Assembly (NCBI GenBank): GCA_026122225.1
Contig: JANEZZ010001570.1
Coordinates: 3,534,001-3,598,000 of the forward strand
DNA length: 64,000 nt
Direction of reading: 5' to 3'
Source: Heloderma charlesbogerti
Lineage: Eukaryota; Chordata; Lepidosauria; Squamata; Helodermatidae
The notes beneath the pieces were generated by a model. That model ran no database searches. It was not told the origin of the DNA and saw only the letters and a list, made by a program, of their open reading frames with translations. The position numbers were made by a program, and so were the translations under genes. Of this stretch, positions 1-10,994 are shown in pieces (position 1 is the first letter of the stretch; each line of letters begins with the position of its first letter).

Positions 1-100
1 GTTAATGCATTTCCTCCTTTTGGCAATGTGTAAACGGCCACCATACTGATTCCCCATTGTCTAACAACAGCAATAGCTAAAAAGCCTCCCCCCACACCCC

Positions 101-568
101 AGAGTGAAATCCTCTCAGGATGGCCGTAAACCTCCAAAGCTGGAGGCTTATGGCCATCCAATGCAGAGTGGTAGGAGTGGTGGAGGCGATCTTTGCCTCT
201 GTGCTCCTCCCACTCTGTATTTTGGCTAGAAGGCCTTTTTTGCCCATCTAGCTGGGGCACATCAGAGCAGGAGGGAAAGAGACTAGGGAGGCATAAGGAT
301 ACATCGTAAGCCAGCCTCCCCAGTCTCCTTCCCTCCCTGCCCAACGGCACTCCCTCTTTCCCCCCTCTCCATGGTCACTTTTGTAAGTTCAGAGAGGCAG
401 CTGGCATGGTTCTCTCTGTGCCAGCTGCAAGGGGGTGGGGAGAGTGGGGGCGGGGAGCTTGGATTCCTGGGTCCAAGGACGGAGCATTGTCTCTGACTTC
501 GGACCCAGGAATCCGAAATATCCTGTGGCTCCCCCAGTCTCTGTCTAGGGGCCATAGGATTGCTTCCT
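101..568. mobile_element. Non-autonomous DNA transposon, copy 1 (diverged)
   Basis: This segment resembles the one at 10037-10487. Both start with a G-rich AATCCT end followed by a short inverted stem around a CCTCC/GGAGG core (here 119-160). Both carry a GC-rich body, a nearby pair of inverted 'cccaggaatcc'-type or 'cagttcc'-type segments, and end in a match to 'ggccataggattgct' (here 550-564). No open frame encodes a recognisable protein. The ends resemble those of the palindromic MITE at 1297-1428, so a PIF/Harbinger-like source is possible but unproven. Confidence 0.5.
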
Positions 569-1296
569 AAATTGTGTTACTGAAAAAGAATACTTGGGAG
601 AGGGGGAAGCAGGAGAAGATTTTTGTGTGAGAGGACTTGTGAGCTTGGTTAGGGTGCTGATTACACATTTCTGTGCTGAGGATGTGCTCAGTGTCACCCT
701 GCTCCTTAATGCGTAGCACATGTCCACCTACCTGAGCCACTATTTTGCACCTGGGTCTGGCTGTGTCTCTCAGATGATGCCTTGTTCTCAGAAGCTGTTC
801 CTAGAAAATTTCCATTCTACTCTAAAAAAATTTCCCAGGTTGAAATTTGGAGATCTGAAATAATGTTATGTTTTAAATGGACAATTGGGGAGGAATGATG
901 TATGTATAGGTTTTATTATCTATTTTCAAAATTTTTGTACCAAATTTCCATCATATTTTTAACTTGGGAATTTAAGAGTCAGTTAAAGGGTACCTTCTGA
1001 GAAGAAAGAAAACGCTCAAGAAAAAAAGTCAAATGCCAGCACAACCCTTTGGATCATGGCCTGTATGGGCATTAGTGAATACTGCTTTTTGTAATAGTTG
1101 GGGATTTGCCTGCTCTTTCACTTTAGTTTTAATTATCTGTGTTGACAGAGAACTGACTATGAGAGTGGTTGTATTTATTACTTATTTTTCTGGGCTTCCA
1201 TCTGTGTTTTATTGGATTTTAGTGTGTATTTTAATTGTATAACATGGATTTTAATGTTGTTGTTTTTAATTTGCTTAATTTGCTCAGAGAACCTAA
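569..1296. other. Unique AT-rich sequence, no feature seen
   Basis: No repeat family, splice-like structure or protein similarity was recognised. A 69-codon plus-strand frame at 1033-1242 is hydrophobic and of low complexity and has no supporting features. Confidence 0.5.
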
Positions 1297-1428
1297 GGGT
1301 GCAATCCTATGCATGTTTAGACAGAAAAAGTCCCACAACTCCTAACATGCCTCAGCCAGCATGGCTGGCTGGAGGATGCTGGGACTTGTAGGACTTATTT
1401 CTGTCTAAACATGCATAGGATTGCACCC
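1297..1428. mobile_element. Palindromic MITE with TAA flanks (Harbinger-like)
   Basis: The element is an almost perfect fold-back. The arm from 1297 starting gggtgcaatcctatgcatg reappears inverted up to 1428, with about 31 identical outer bases. Only a short core lies between the arms, including 'catggctggctgg'. Both ends are flanked by TAA (1294-1296 and 1429-1431). A 3-bp TWA duplication is typical of PIF/Harbinger transposons, so this looks like a non-autonomous Harbinger-type MITE. No coding capacity. Confidence 0.7.
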
Positions 1429-1431
1429 TAA

Positions 1432-3092
1432 GTTACTGTGTGAGGGATAGATAGACAGATACTGTTGTCTTAACCTTTAAATATATATACATTTATGAAT
1501 GGTGGAAAAATCAGTAATAATAACATTCTGCAAGAGTTAATTTGCTAGATTATGTAAAGCTGATTGTGTAAGACAGAATTTATACATATATAAGGAGGAC
1601 AGACGTATGGGACCTATTTAGTATATAGGAGATGGTATATATAGGACACTTCAAATCCCCATTAGAATGAAAATGACTCCATAATTTCACCTCCCTCAGG
1701 CTTCTTAATGAGGGGTTTCCTGCACGTTTCTTTTATCTGTCACTGTTACTTAATAAAGCAGGAGCTACTTATAATGTGATCACAGCATATGTTTCCTTAT
1801 TGTTTTTACACATTTTAGACGGAATCTCCAGCACAAGAGAAGATTACGTTGAAAGAAATCTCTAATGGCTGGTCGGTTGTTAGCCTGGCAAAAGGGCACC
1901 GGTGTAGTATTTACTTTAATGTATATATTAGAAACGTACGGTTAGGGAAGATAATAGGAGATTAGGCTATCCCCATGTGTCTCCAGCCAGCCATCTTTGT
2001 GAAGGCCTCCTTAATGTTCCTGCTAATTTAACCATATAGGTACTGAGTCTTTCAAAAATAATAAGCCCTGACAGGTTTGGCTTCAGACATTATTGGCTGC
2101 CTCTGTGTTATGTCACGACAATTTGTTATTGGCAGTAGGTTCACAAGCTGCCGTTTCTTTGCATTCCTCTGCGCTCTTTTGTAAATGCCGTTTTGTAATG
2201 CTGAAGCCTGTGATCGCTGCCTTCTCTGCTTATGGCTTCCTATAACCCATAGGGCACATTTTCCGGATAAGTTAATTTGCTGCTTTTTAAAAAAAGTCTC
2301 TGCAAACGTCATGTACATTGAGCTATGATCATGTTTCTACTTAAGCACACAAAGAGACATTTTAAGGTTTTGAAGGATCTAATTTTAAATAATGTGGGTG
2401 TCACAGATTCCACCGCTGACACCATATGTTATGGATTTACGTAGCTGCCAACCATATGTCAAAAGCCCTCACAGGTTTTCAGCCTGGAGACTGATTGGGA
2501 GTTACTGCCGTCACCAGAAACATTTCTTTTTAAGCAATCAATCCAGAAGCCTGGAATAAACTCTGGCTTGCGTCGTACGCTGCCAGTGCAGCACGGATTC
2601 AGCTTCCTATGGCTTAATCCCACACTGCTCCATAATATTTGAATGATGGAATCACACGGGGCAGGAGGATCCCATTAGACATTTCTATATCAGCAGCACT
2701 GCACTTTTCTGGAAGCCCACCCCTCTGACGTCCACTGAAACAGCAGAAGCCTCCTTCATTTCGTGCATTGTGTGAAAGGGAACGATACCTACAACAGGGC
2801 TTCAGGGCTATGCCTCTGGCCCATATATTTAGTATGAATGTTGGCAAGGGAGATCCTACATGCATATATCTCTACAGGTATAAGAGCCCTGTTCAGGAGT
2901 TCAACACAACACGTGAGGGCTTAAAGTACTGGGATGGGGCTGTGCATGCTGGCCCCACCCCCTGCATCTCTGGGCATGCTGCCCCCCCCCCATTTCAGAC
3001 CTTGTCATGTTGAAGGTCTGAACAGGAGTTCAGCTTGTTTGCCTGAATGCAAGTAGAACTTTTCATGCAATGAGGGCCCACATCAACGGTAG
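1432..3092. other. Unique sequence, no gene recognised
   Basis: The region is mostly AT-rich with short frames only. A C-run lies at 2982-2992. I see no recognisable exon, RNA gene or repeat family. Confidence 0.45.
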
Positions 3093-3428
3093 TCATGGTT
3101 GGGCATCTGCCAGGGGCCCACAACCAGGCAGGGGCCCACTGACAAGAGTGCCTTAGACTTGCTCCTCCTCTTCACCTTGTTTGTTCCCCCACCTCTCACC
3201 CTAGCCCAGACAATGGTGGTGGTGAGAAGGAGGACCAGCAGATGCCACTGCCTACTTGCTCACTGGTTCTCTGCCTGTCAAGCAAGCAAGTGGTACCAAT
3301 TATGAGGAAAAGGATGAGGAGCAATAGCAGCTGGTGACAATGGCAGTGAGAAGATAGGCTCACTGAGGGAGGGGTTTCACTGAAGGTGTCTTGCCCAAGG
3401 CCCTCCAAAACCTGGAGCTGGCACTGCA
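3093..3428. repeat. Unnamed dispersed repeat, copy 1
   Basis: About 330 bp matches 58826-59118 in the same orientation, with substitutions and small indels. Shared landmarks are 'ccactgacaagag', 'ctgtcaagcaagcaagtgg', 'tggtgacaatgg' and 'actgagggagggg'. The short frames on both strands are not conserved between the copies, which argues against coding function. Family unknown. Confidence 0.65.
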
Positions 3429-3967
3429 TGCAGTTGCAGACCCTGTCTTATCAAGATTCCCAGTTGAGCAGAGAATTCTACTTGCGTTCAAGCAAATATA
3501 AATAAACTATTTAGACTTTGCTGGATCAACACAGAACGGTCCGAACAGGGTGGGTGCGGGGTGGGGAGACAGGAATGTTTCCAAAGTGGGTGTTGGTAAA
3601 GCTGCAGTGTACAGCCGGTTGTCGTTGTAGTGTGTGCTGCTACAACACACCTGTGCACTTTCCTTCTGTGTGCACTTTGTTGCTTAGCATCACATTCCAG
3701 CACATTTAGAAGCCTACACAGAGTAGCAGAAGATCCTGGGAATTGAACAGCACTAATGCAGAAGAGGGTTATATTCAAGAAGCATCATGAACTCCAACAA
3801 AACATTATTGGGTGGGAGGGATTAAAAAAAACAAAACAAACCCAGAAACACTGTACAGCTGATTTAAGAACATCAGATTAGATATTTTATGGCAACACTC
3901 CTTCAGCATAACATTGGCAACTTCATATGCTTTGCTTGGAATGATTTCCTTGGTGAACACAATCTAG
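3429..3967. other. Unique sequence, no feature seen
   Basis: No recognisable gene or repeat. A short A-rich tract lies near 3825-3842. Confidence 0.4.
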
Positions 3968-4108
3968 AGCAGTCCTTGTGAAGCTGGTGCCCTCCAGTTG
4001 CTTTGGACAGCTCCCAGCATTCCTGACCATTAGCCATGCTGGCTGGGGCTGATGAGACTAGAAGTCCACAACATTTGGAGGGCACCAGGTTGAGGAAGGT
4101 GGCTGTAG
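3968..4108. mobile_element. Palindromic MITE, 'ctggtgccctccag' family, copy 1
   Basis: A fold-back repeat: the left arm contains 'ctggtgccctccag' and the right arm the inverse 'tggagggcaccaggttg'. The core contains 'cagcatt' and 'agccatgctggctgggg'. The family recurs at 18905-19048, 19359-19491, 21215-21310, 26285-26416, 32398-32497, 35338-35400 (half) and 62106-62245. It has no coding capacity. Confidence 0.75.
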
Positions 4109-4367
4109 AGAGCAGCAGTGGAGTCTGCAGGGAAAGTCTGTAGCAGTGGGAAGAGAAATGGGTATGCCTGATCAAGGTTTAGGTTTCTAGAAGAACCTAG
4201 AATACTCACTTTACTTTTCGTGTTGTTATCAGCCACTTCTTACACCAGCCAATAATAAATTCTTGCCTGGCTTGAATTTTGAACTGCAGCAATGTTCTTT
4301 CGAAATCGAATATTATTTATGGTACTGCACACTTTGTGTATGGGAACAATCCATATTCATTGGGTCT

Positions 4368-4812
4368 CGTATATTCAGTGGATCATGGTCAGATCATTTC
4401 CTTGTGAAGTTTGGTTTGGCGATAGCAGATCCTCCCTGCAGGGGTGGGGGACCAATTAGGATTGTCCGCCCCCAGATACTTATGGAATCTGGTGCATTCC
4501 TGATGCTCTGGGGGATTTTCTGGCTGATAGAGCTGGCGATTTGGTTGAGGCCTTGGTCTCACTATAGAATGGTGAGATGGGAAAGGCCATCGATACAATT
4601 GCTCCCAAGTGCCCACTCTGGTGCCGTAGAGCCCATAATTCACCTTCATTTACAGAAGATATACAGGCAATGAAACAGGCCGGACAATGGCTAGAGCGCA
4701 GCTAGCACAGGTCTCGGACCGAGTACAACCAACGATTAGCAAAGACTTTTCGTTGTGCCTATTATGCAGCAGTGAGGATGGCAGAAAAATCTTATCATAC
4801 CTCTATTATATT
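4368..4812 (+). pseudogene. Older L2-clade LINE fragment (endonuclease to RT linker)
   Basis: The translation includes GSWSDHFLVKFGLA and GGGPIRIVRP. These match SWSDHFLLRF and GGGPIKMVHP in the better-preserved L2-clade copy at 44323-48082. SDH is the conserved end of the apurinic-type endonuclease domain. The fragment carries frameshifts and is interrupted at about 4813 by a younger relative that restarts at an overlapping point of the same protein. It is therefore a separate, more diverged insertion, not part of the younger element. Confidence 0.7.
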
Positions 4813-7136
4813 CTGATGGATTCCAGAGGGCTCTGGGGGATTTTCCTGCTGGTATGGCTGGTGCTCCTCTCGAAGCCCAAGTTGCTCTGTGGAATGCGGA
4901 GATGACTCAGGCGGTTGACATGATAGCGCCCAAGCGCCCTCTCCCTCTGAGCAGAGCCCAGCCAGCTCCATACACCCAAGCTGAGGGCAGTGAAGCAAGA
5001 GGGGAGACGGCTAGAACGCAGGTGGAGGAAAACTCGTGCTGAGTCTGACTGAACACAGGTTAGAGCTCATTATCAAGCCTACTCTGGGTTGTGGGGGAGG
5101 CAAAGAGACAGTTCTTTTCCACCAGCATTGCATCTTCTCAGTGTTGTCCAGTGGAGCCTTTCCAAGTGGTTCATGGCCTGTTACATTCTGGGCCAGGGAG
5201 AGAAACTTTGGGACCCTCAGTAGCACACTGTGATGAGTTTGCACGGCACTTAGAAGATAACTTAGCTCAGATTCGTCATGAATTGGACACTACGATTAAT
5301 GCAGTTCCATTGGTAGGGGTGTTCAGAGCACCATCTGGTCCAGTTTTATTGGATGAGTTTCAGTTACTGAGGCCTGAGGATGCGGACAAGGTGCTTGGCC
5401 AAGTCCGATCGACCACTTGTGTGCTTGACCCTTGCCCTTCATGGCTTATTAAATCAAACAAGGAGGGGTTGTCCGGCTGGGTCCAGGAGGTTGTAAATTC
5501 CTCCTTGAGAGAGGGAGTGGTGCTGGCCTCTTTAAAAGAGGTGGTAATCAGACCACTCCTGAAAAAGCCTAACCTGGACCCAGAGGATGTTAACAATTAT
5601 AGGCCAGTGGCCAACATCCCCTTCCTGGGCAAGGTGCTTGAGCGGGTGGTTGCAGGACAGCTCCAGGCACTCTTGAATGAAACGGATTATCCATTTCAGT
5701 CGGGCTTCAGGCCTGGTTTTGGAACAGAACCTGTCTTGGTCGCCCTGTGGGATGACCTCTGCTGGAAGAGGGACAGGGGGAGTGCGACCCTGTTGACTGT
5801 CCTGGACCTCTCAGCGGCTTTTGATACCATCGACCATGGTATCCTTCTGGATAGGTTGCCTGGGTTGGGAGTAAGAGGCACTGCACTGCAGTGGTTCCGT
5901 TCCTACTTGGATGGCTGATTCCAGAAGGTGGTGCTGGGGGATTATTGCTTTGCACCATGGCAATTATGCCATGGGGTTCCACAGGGCTCTATTTTATCCC
6001 CCATTCTGCTTAACATCTACATGAAACCGCTGGGGGAGGTTATCCGGAGGTGTGGACTGAGGTGCCATCAATATTCAGGTGACACCCAGCTCTACCTCTC
6101 TTTCTCATCAAACCCAGAGGAGGCAGCGGCTGTTCTGAATCAGTGCCTGGGCACAGTAATGGCCTGGATGAGGGCCAATAAACTGAAACTCAGTCCAGAC
6201 AAGACAGAGGTACTGTTAGTGGGTGGTTCGTCTGCCTGGCAAGGTGATATTCAACCTGTTCTGGAGGGGGTTGCGCTCCCCCTAAAGTATCATGTTCATA
6301 GTTTGGTGATGCTCTTGGACCCAGAACTGTCACTTGAGGCACAGGTGAACTCAGTGGCATGGAGCACTTTTTATCAGCTTAGGCTGGTATACCAACTACG
6401 CCCTTATCTGGACAGAGATAGCCTAGCTACAGTGATCCATGCTCTGATAAATTCTCGTCTGGATTACTGCAATGTGCTATACGTGGGGCTGCCTTTCAAA
6501 ATGGTCCGGAAACTTCAGATAGTCCAAAATAGGGCAGCAAGATTGTTAACAGGGACTGGCCAATGAGCTCATATTATGCCAGTACTTTTTCAGCTGCACT
6601 GGCTGCCAGTCCATTTCTGGGCCTGATTCAAAGTGCTGGTATTAACGTTTAAAGCCCTTAACGGCTTGGGACCAGGTTATCTGAAGGATCGCCTCCTCCC
6701 ATATGTGCCCGCCCAGACCTTAAGTTCATCCTCAGCTGCCCTTCTCCGTGAGCCCCTGCCAAAGGAAATGAGGTGGGTGGCTACTAGGAGGAGGGCCTTT
6801 TCTGCTGTGGCACCCTGGCTCTGGAATGAGCTCCCTAGTGAGGTTTGCCTGGCGCCTACATTGTATTCCTTTCCAGCGCCAGGTGAAGACCTTTTTATTT
6901 TTCCAGGCACTGTAGCATTTTAGCTTTCTAGTGTTTTAGCTGTGCTGTTTTAAAACTGTATTTTAAATCTCTGCATTGCTGCTAGGTTGTATTCTGGTTG
7001 TATTGTTGTACTGTTATACTGTGGTTTTAATGCTTTCATATTTTATATTGTTTTACTGTGCGCTTTTTGGTTTTAATTTTTGTGAACCGCCCAGAGAGCT
7101 TCAGCTATTGGGCTGTATAGAAATGAAATTAATAAT
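4813..7136 (+). mobile_element. 5'-truncated L2-clade LINE
   Basis: This is a plus-strand LINE copy beginning within the endonuclease-RT linker and ending in the L2-type tail 'gaaccgcccagagagctt' plus AATAATAATAA at about 7130. It is a close relative of the minus-strand copy at 44323-48082 and of the copy at 48698-50060. The tail of short tandem repeats instead of poly(A) is characteristic of L2/CR1-group elements. It contains the decayed reverse-transcriptase frames at 5091-6923. Confidence 0.85.
5091..6923 (+). pseudogene. L2-clade reverse transcriptase, decayed
   Basis: Open segments at 5091-5918, 5928-6566 and 6633-6923 together cover the RT and C-terminal region. Visible RT motifs are NNYRPVANIPFLGKVLERVV, LDLSAAFDTIDHG and [10 protein letters not shown]. 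The C-terminal motifs are SRLDYCNVLYVGLP and [12 protein letters not shown]. The protein would copy the LINE RNA at the nicked target. It is dead here: stops follow 5918 and 6566, a further stop lies near 6626, and the catalytic Y-x-D-D reads YSGD (6072-6083), losing one metal-binding Asp. Confidence 0.85.
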
Positions 7137-7805
7137 AATAACTAAATAATGGTTGCACATTTTTTAAAAGCCCCGATAGCATCAGAGAACAGGTCCACTA
7201 TTTCTGGTAGGTCTGGTGAGTGAGCAGTGACAAGAACTGGGCACATGTCTACCAAGTTAAGTAGACCTGGCCTCTGAGAAATGTATCCCAGATCTATCCC
7301 TCTGTTGTTTCTCAATGGATAGACTTGGTGTCTCAGCAGTGTCTTTCTACCAGCAGCTCAAACCCGCAGTTTTTCCCTCGCTCCTTTCACTCCTGTCATG
7401 GCCAGCAGCCATGAAAGGCTTGAAGAGTGTGGTTAATATTGCTGGGGTGTGTGTGTGTGTGTGTGACCTGCTCAGCTGGCAGTCCACTCCTAGGTTCTGC
7501 TTTGTAGACCAGAGTAAATTCACACAGTACATTCAGATTCACACAATAACCTTCACAACCGAGTTATTACATGAGAAAATACCAACTTCTGAGTAGCTTG
7601 TGTGGCACACTGTCTCAGTTTCAAGGACTGCACTAAGAGATAGATGGGCAGAGGCTCCACTTGGACATCCAGCAAGAGCTAAAATGGGCAGGTTCTCTTT
7701 AAAGCGATATACATCACAACAACCCGCTCTAGCCCTTAATACATTACACTGCTGCTACAATCAACTTCGCAGTCCCATCTGCATTTCCCTAAAACATCAA
7801 CACAC
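7137..7805. other. Unique sequence with a short GT run
   Basis: A GT microsatellite lies at about 7446-7465. The rest shows no recognisable gene or repeat. Confidence 0.45.
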
Positions 7806-8368
7806 TAGGAATGTTGGAGAAATCTGCCACAGACTCCAGGGAGGCCGGATTCTTTAGAATCCGGCCCCCTGCAATCCGTGGTGGAATGGACTCCCCCCGC
7901 CACCAACTCCCAAAATCCCCCCCAGGACAGACCTACCTGACGGCGGCGGCGGCGGCTCCAGGTTGTCTTCTGGCCACTGCGGCCACCATTTGCTTGCCTG
8001 CATTAGGCCATGATAGGTACGTAAGTATTTACGTACTCTATCACAGCAAAAGGCAGGGATGCAAATGGCGTAGCGGCCGCCATTTGTGTGCCTGCCTTTT
8101 GCCATGATAGGCTACATAAATACTTACATAGCCTATCACGGCCTAATGCAGGCACGCAAATGGCGGCCGCTACAACAGCTGCCATTTGCGGCCGCAGCGG
8201 CCTGGCAGTGGCTGGAAGTCCAGCTGTGGCCAGCCCCGGCTGGCTGCTCTGCAGCCTTGCTGCGGAGCAGAGCCAGCTGGGGAGGATTCCAGGGTGGAGG
8301 GACGGATCGCCTCCCCCCCGCCAGCGGACCCCGGCAGCAGACTGGTAAGTGGGATTCGTACATCCCTA
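7806..8368. mobile_element. Non-autonomous hAT-type element, GC-rich, perfect 8-bp TSD
   Basis: A 563-bp element flanked by identical 8-bp repeats CAACACAC at 7798-7805 and 8369-8376. The ends are TAGGAATGT on the left and, inverted on the right, TAGGGATGT. An 8-bp duplication with short inverted ends of this type is characteristic of hAT transposons. The interior holds a GCG-repeat and a second, long palindrome (about 7981-8170) with GCGGCCGC-type sequence. The overlapping short frames on both strands are shadows of the palindrome. No transposase is present. Confidence 0.8.
7981..8170. repeat. Internal CpG-rich palindrome of the hAT-type element
   Basis: The arms share 'gcctgcattaggcc' on the left and 'ggcctaatgcaggc' on the right, plus paired 'gataggtacgtaagtattta' and its near inverse. 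The centre contains 'gcggccgccatttg'. The structure suggests a fold-back core, or a second MITE captured inside the hAT-type element. Confidence 0.7.
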
Positions 8369-8376
8369 CAACACAC

Positions 8377-9670
8377 TAGAAGACTGGATAACTGGACTAC
8401 ACTGCAGAGTTGTCTTACACTACTCTAACAAACACACACATGCCCCCTGTGAAAAGTGGGCATAACAACAACACTACTTTGCACAACTGGTACAACCCAC
8501 ACTTCCTCAGCCATGGCCCTGCCTCCTGCAATATGGGTATAATAATGATAAAATTTATCTGCACACATTGTCAGGGTAATTTTTTTAATGCTTATAAACT
8601 CAGAAAAAAATATGAACGAGATCTGATTTGGAAATATAATAAACTCCTGTCTTTGCTGCTATCATTTGTTTCTTGGTAGACACACTACTGCCCAAATTCA
8701 ACCATACTAAACTCCTGGATTTCTAAGTTGCTTTTTATGAGGCTGCAATTACTTCCTAATGGGAAAGACACAAAAAGCTTTGACATGCCCAGAAGGGTTA
8801 AAACACCCAGATAGTGGGTGTGTTAAATGTTGCTATGACTTCATTCATTGGTTAAAAACACTGAAAGGTGGGAGCAGGCTTTTTTCTCACCAAATGAATG
8901 GGCGGAATAGTGGTTGTGCATGTTGCCTCATATTTTGGGTTCTACAAGGGCAAGAGATTTGTTGTTTTTTTAAATGAAAGCTTGGAATCTGTAGAATATA
9001 GCTAATCGGGGTGTGTGTGTCCCCTTTGCCCCTTCCTGTCTTCAGGGTCTCCATGCACGGCCCCATCCCAGTACATACTTTAAGCCCTCACATGTTTTCT
9101 TGAATGCCCAAACAGGGCTATGCTCTCCTCATATTCTGGAATCCTGCATAATCAGGGTTCCAGAACACAGGGGAAACCTATACACATCGAAGTGTATTTG
9201 CATAGGCTTTTCTTTAAAGCCATCCATGCCTAATGTACGTCTAGCAGGTTGTGTATTTTGTACAGTGGGGCCATACCTAGCAGGGCTGCACAACTTCAGG
9301 GACAGGACAGAGGCAGCCCCGTTCTTCACATGATGCACCCATGAGGGGGGCTAGAATCAATATGCAAAGGTTAGATAATGTGGGAAGTTCCCATATCAGT
9401 ATCATGGGTTGCCAGGGTGGTATCTTACTGCTGTGGAAACTTGGCTGTAATGAATTCATTGCTGAGCTAAACTCTGAACCACATACTTCCCCTTTCAGCC
9501 ATTCCCTTTTATCATAACAGATGCTAGAGGGGTGTCCTTTGTAGTCATTTGAAATATCAGATATCTTCCAGAACCTGCAGGCTGGCCAGCACTTTTGAGA
9601 CTCTTTGAGAGGTATAGAAGGATCATCTTGTAGACACAGAGAAGCAAAAACTGTATGAAAATTTTTGCAG
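8377..9670. other. Unique sequence, no gene recognised
   Basis: Short frames only, none with recognisable motifs. No exon-like or repeat structure was identified. Confidence 0.4.
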
Positions 9671-9679
9671 CCCGAACCT

Positions 9680-10036
9680 ATACGTGTTTACGCAGAATTA
9701 AATCCCATTTTATTCAGAGGAACTTATTTCCAAGAAAGTATGAACTGGACTGCAGCCTTAGCATGCCAACCAACTTCAGGATTGTTTGCATTACTGCACT
9801 GTACCATAAGTCTGTAACAGAGGTCGCAAATGGTAATTTAATCAGTTTTGTAGTGTGGGCTGATTAAAAATATCAGCCCAGTTAGCAAATAAACAGCCAT
9901 GAGTTGGATAGTCATATGATTCAGACAAAAATAGGGATTTTTTTGCAGCATAAACCTCTGCAGGTCTACCTAGAAGTACGTCCCACTGAATTCAGTGGGA
10001 CTTATTCCTAGGTAAGTGTGTATAGGACTGCAGCCG
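9680..10036. repeat. Two degraded half-palindromic MITE remnants
   Basis: The remnants at about 9680-9756 and 9965-10036 both end in 'ggactgcagcc' and contain segments related to 'cagtgggacttattcctag'. Bases 9980-10001 form a perfect 22-bp palindrome centred on GAATTC. Similar degraded sequences lie at 13770-13845, 18125-18222, 22480-22552 and 60463-60560, indicating an old, numerous short-element family. Confidence 0.5.
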
Positions 10037-10487
10037 TAGGGTGCAATGCTATGGGGATAGTTGGCCACCTCCGAACTTGGAGGTGGCAAACTATCCAATG
10101 CAGGGCAGGCGGAGCAGAGAGGGGATCCTCTCCTCTGCACTCCAGCTGCCCTGCATTTGTGGTTAGACAACCAATTTTGGCTGTTTAGCTGGGGATTTTG
10201 GAGTGGGAGGGGAGGCCACATGGCACATGGGAAGCATCATAACAACGCTTCTGCGCTCTCCTCCCCTACCTGCCCTGGGAACGCCTCCTTTTCGCCTACT
10301 CCACACTGCAGTTAAGAGCACAGAGATGGGAAAGAACTTCGCTGCCTACGAGGCGGTGGGGGAGGGGGCAAGGAGTGTGGTTTCTGGGAACAGAGCTCAG
10401 TTCCTTGGCTCTGAGCTCAGTTCCCAGAAACTGAAAAATCCTGTGGCCATCTAGACACTGTCTAGCGGCCATAGGATTGCTCTCCCC
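10037..10487. mobile_element. Non-autonomous DNA transposon, copy 2
   Basis: The left end is 'gggtgcaatgctatgggg' and the right end 'ccataggattgctctcc', which form a terminal inverted repeat. Subterminal 'ccacctccgaacttggaggtgg' forms a hairpin at about 10063-10084 (seen as CCACCTCC and GGAGGTGG). The interior holds paired 'gagctcagttcc' segments. The same architecture occurs at 101-568. No transposase frame. Confidence 0.6.
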
Positions 10488-10990
10488 ATTGTGTTTTTAT
10501 ACGTGCTTTAGTTTAGCAATTTGTGCTATCCTTACAGGATTTAAACAAAGACTACAAAGGGACAAAAGTCTCTGGATCCAGTAATGGCTATAAAACAAAA
10601 TGGGAAGACACTTGGGTAGAGTCAAGAGTGGTCTGGGAACATCAAATAAAAGATCAGGATGACCTGTCTGTCGCTAAAGCCATCAAGGATCCTGAAAGGG
10701 CCAGCTCTAGATGGCCAAAATCTAATTGGGACGGTGCTGTGCCTCAAAGTTGTGGTCCTTAAGCTTGGGAAATTCCCTGTTCATGGTGGTACTAGGAAGA
10801 GACTCGTACAGATGGAGGTTTTCTAGCACCACCAGCCATTGCTCTCCTGCTGTAAACTACAAGCCAGATTTCGGGGGGGGGGGAAGGGGGATTCTAGTGG
10901 GTGGAGAAAAACAGGATGTGGCCAGGAGGTCTCCCCTCCTTTCACTGCTCCCTCCCACCACATTATTTGTGCTGAGGGTTTTTGCTTGTT
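10488..10990. other. Unique sequence with a G run
   Basis: A G homopolymer tract lies at about 10871-10880. No recognisable gene. The short frames lack motifs. Confidence 0.4.
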
Positions 10991-10994
10991 TGTT

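Noticed and set aside
1033..1242. Hydrophobic 69-codon frame
   Set aside because: AT-rich chance frame; no signal of a gene nearby.
7811..8428. Many overlapping 75-98 codon frames on both strands
   Set aside because: Produced by the CpG-rich palindrome of the element at 7806-8368.
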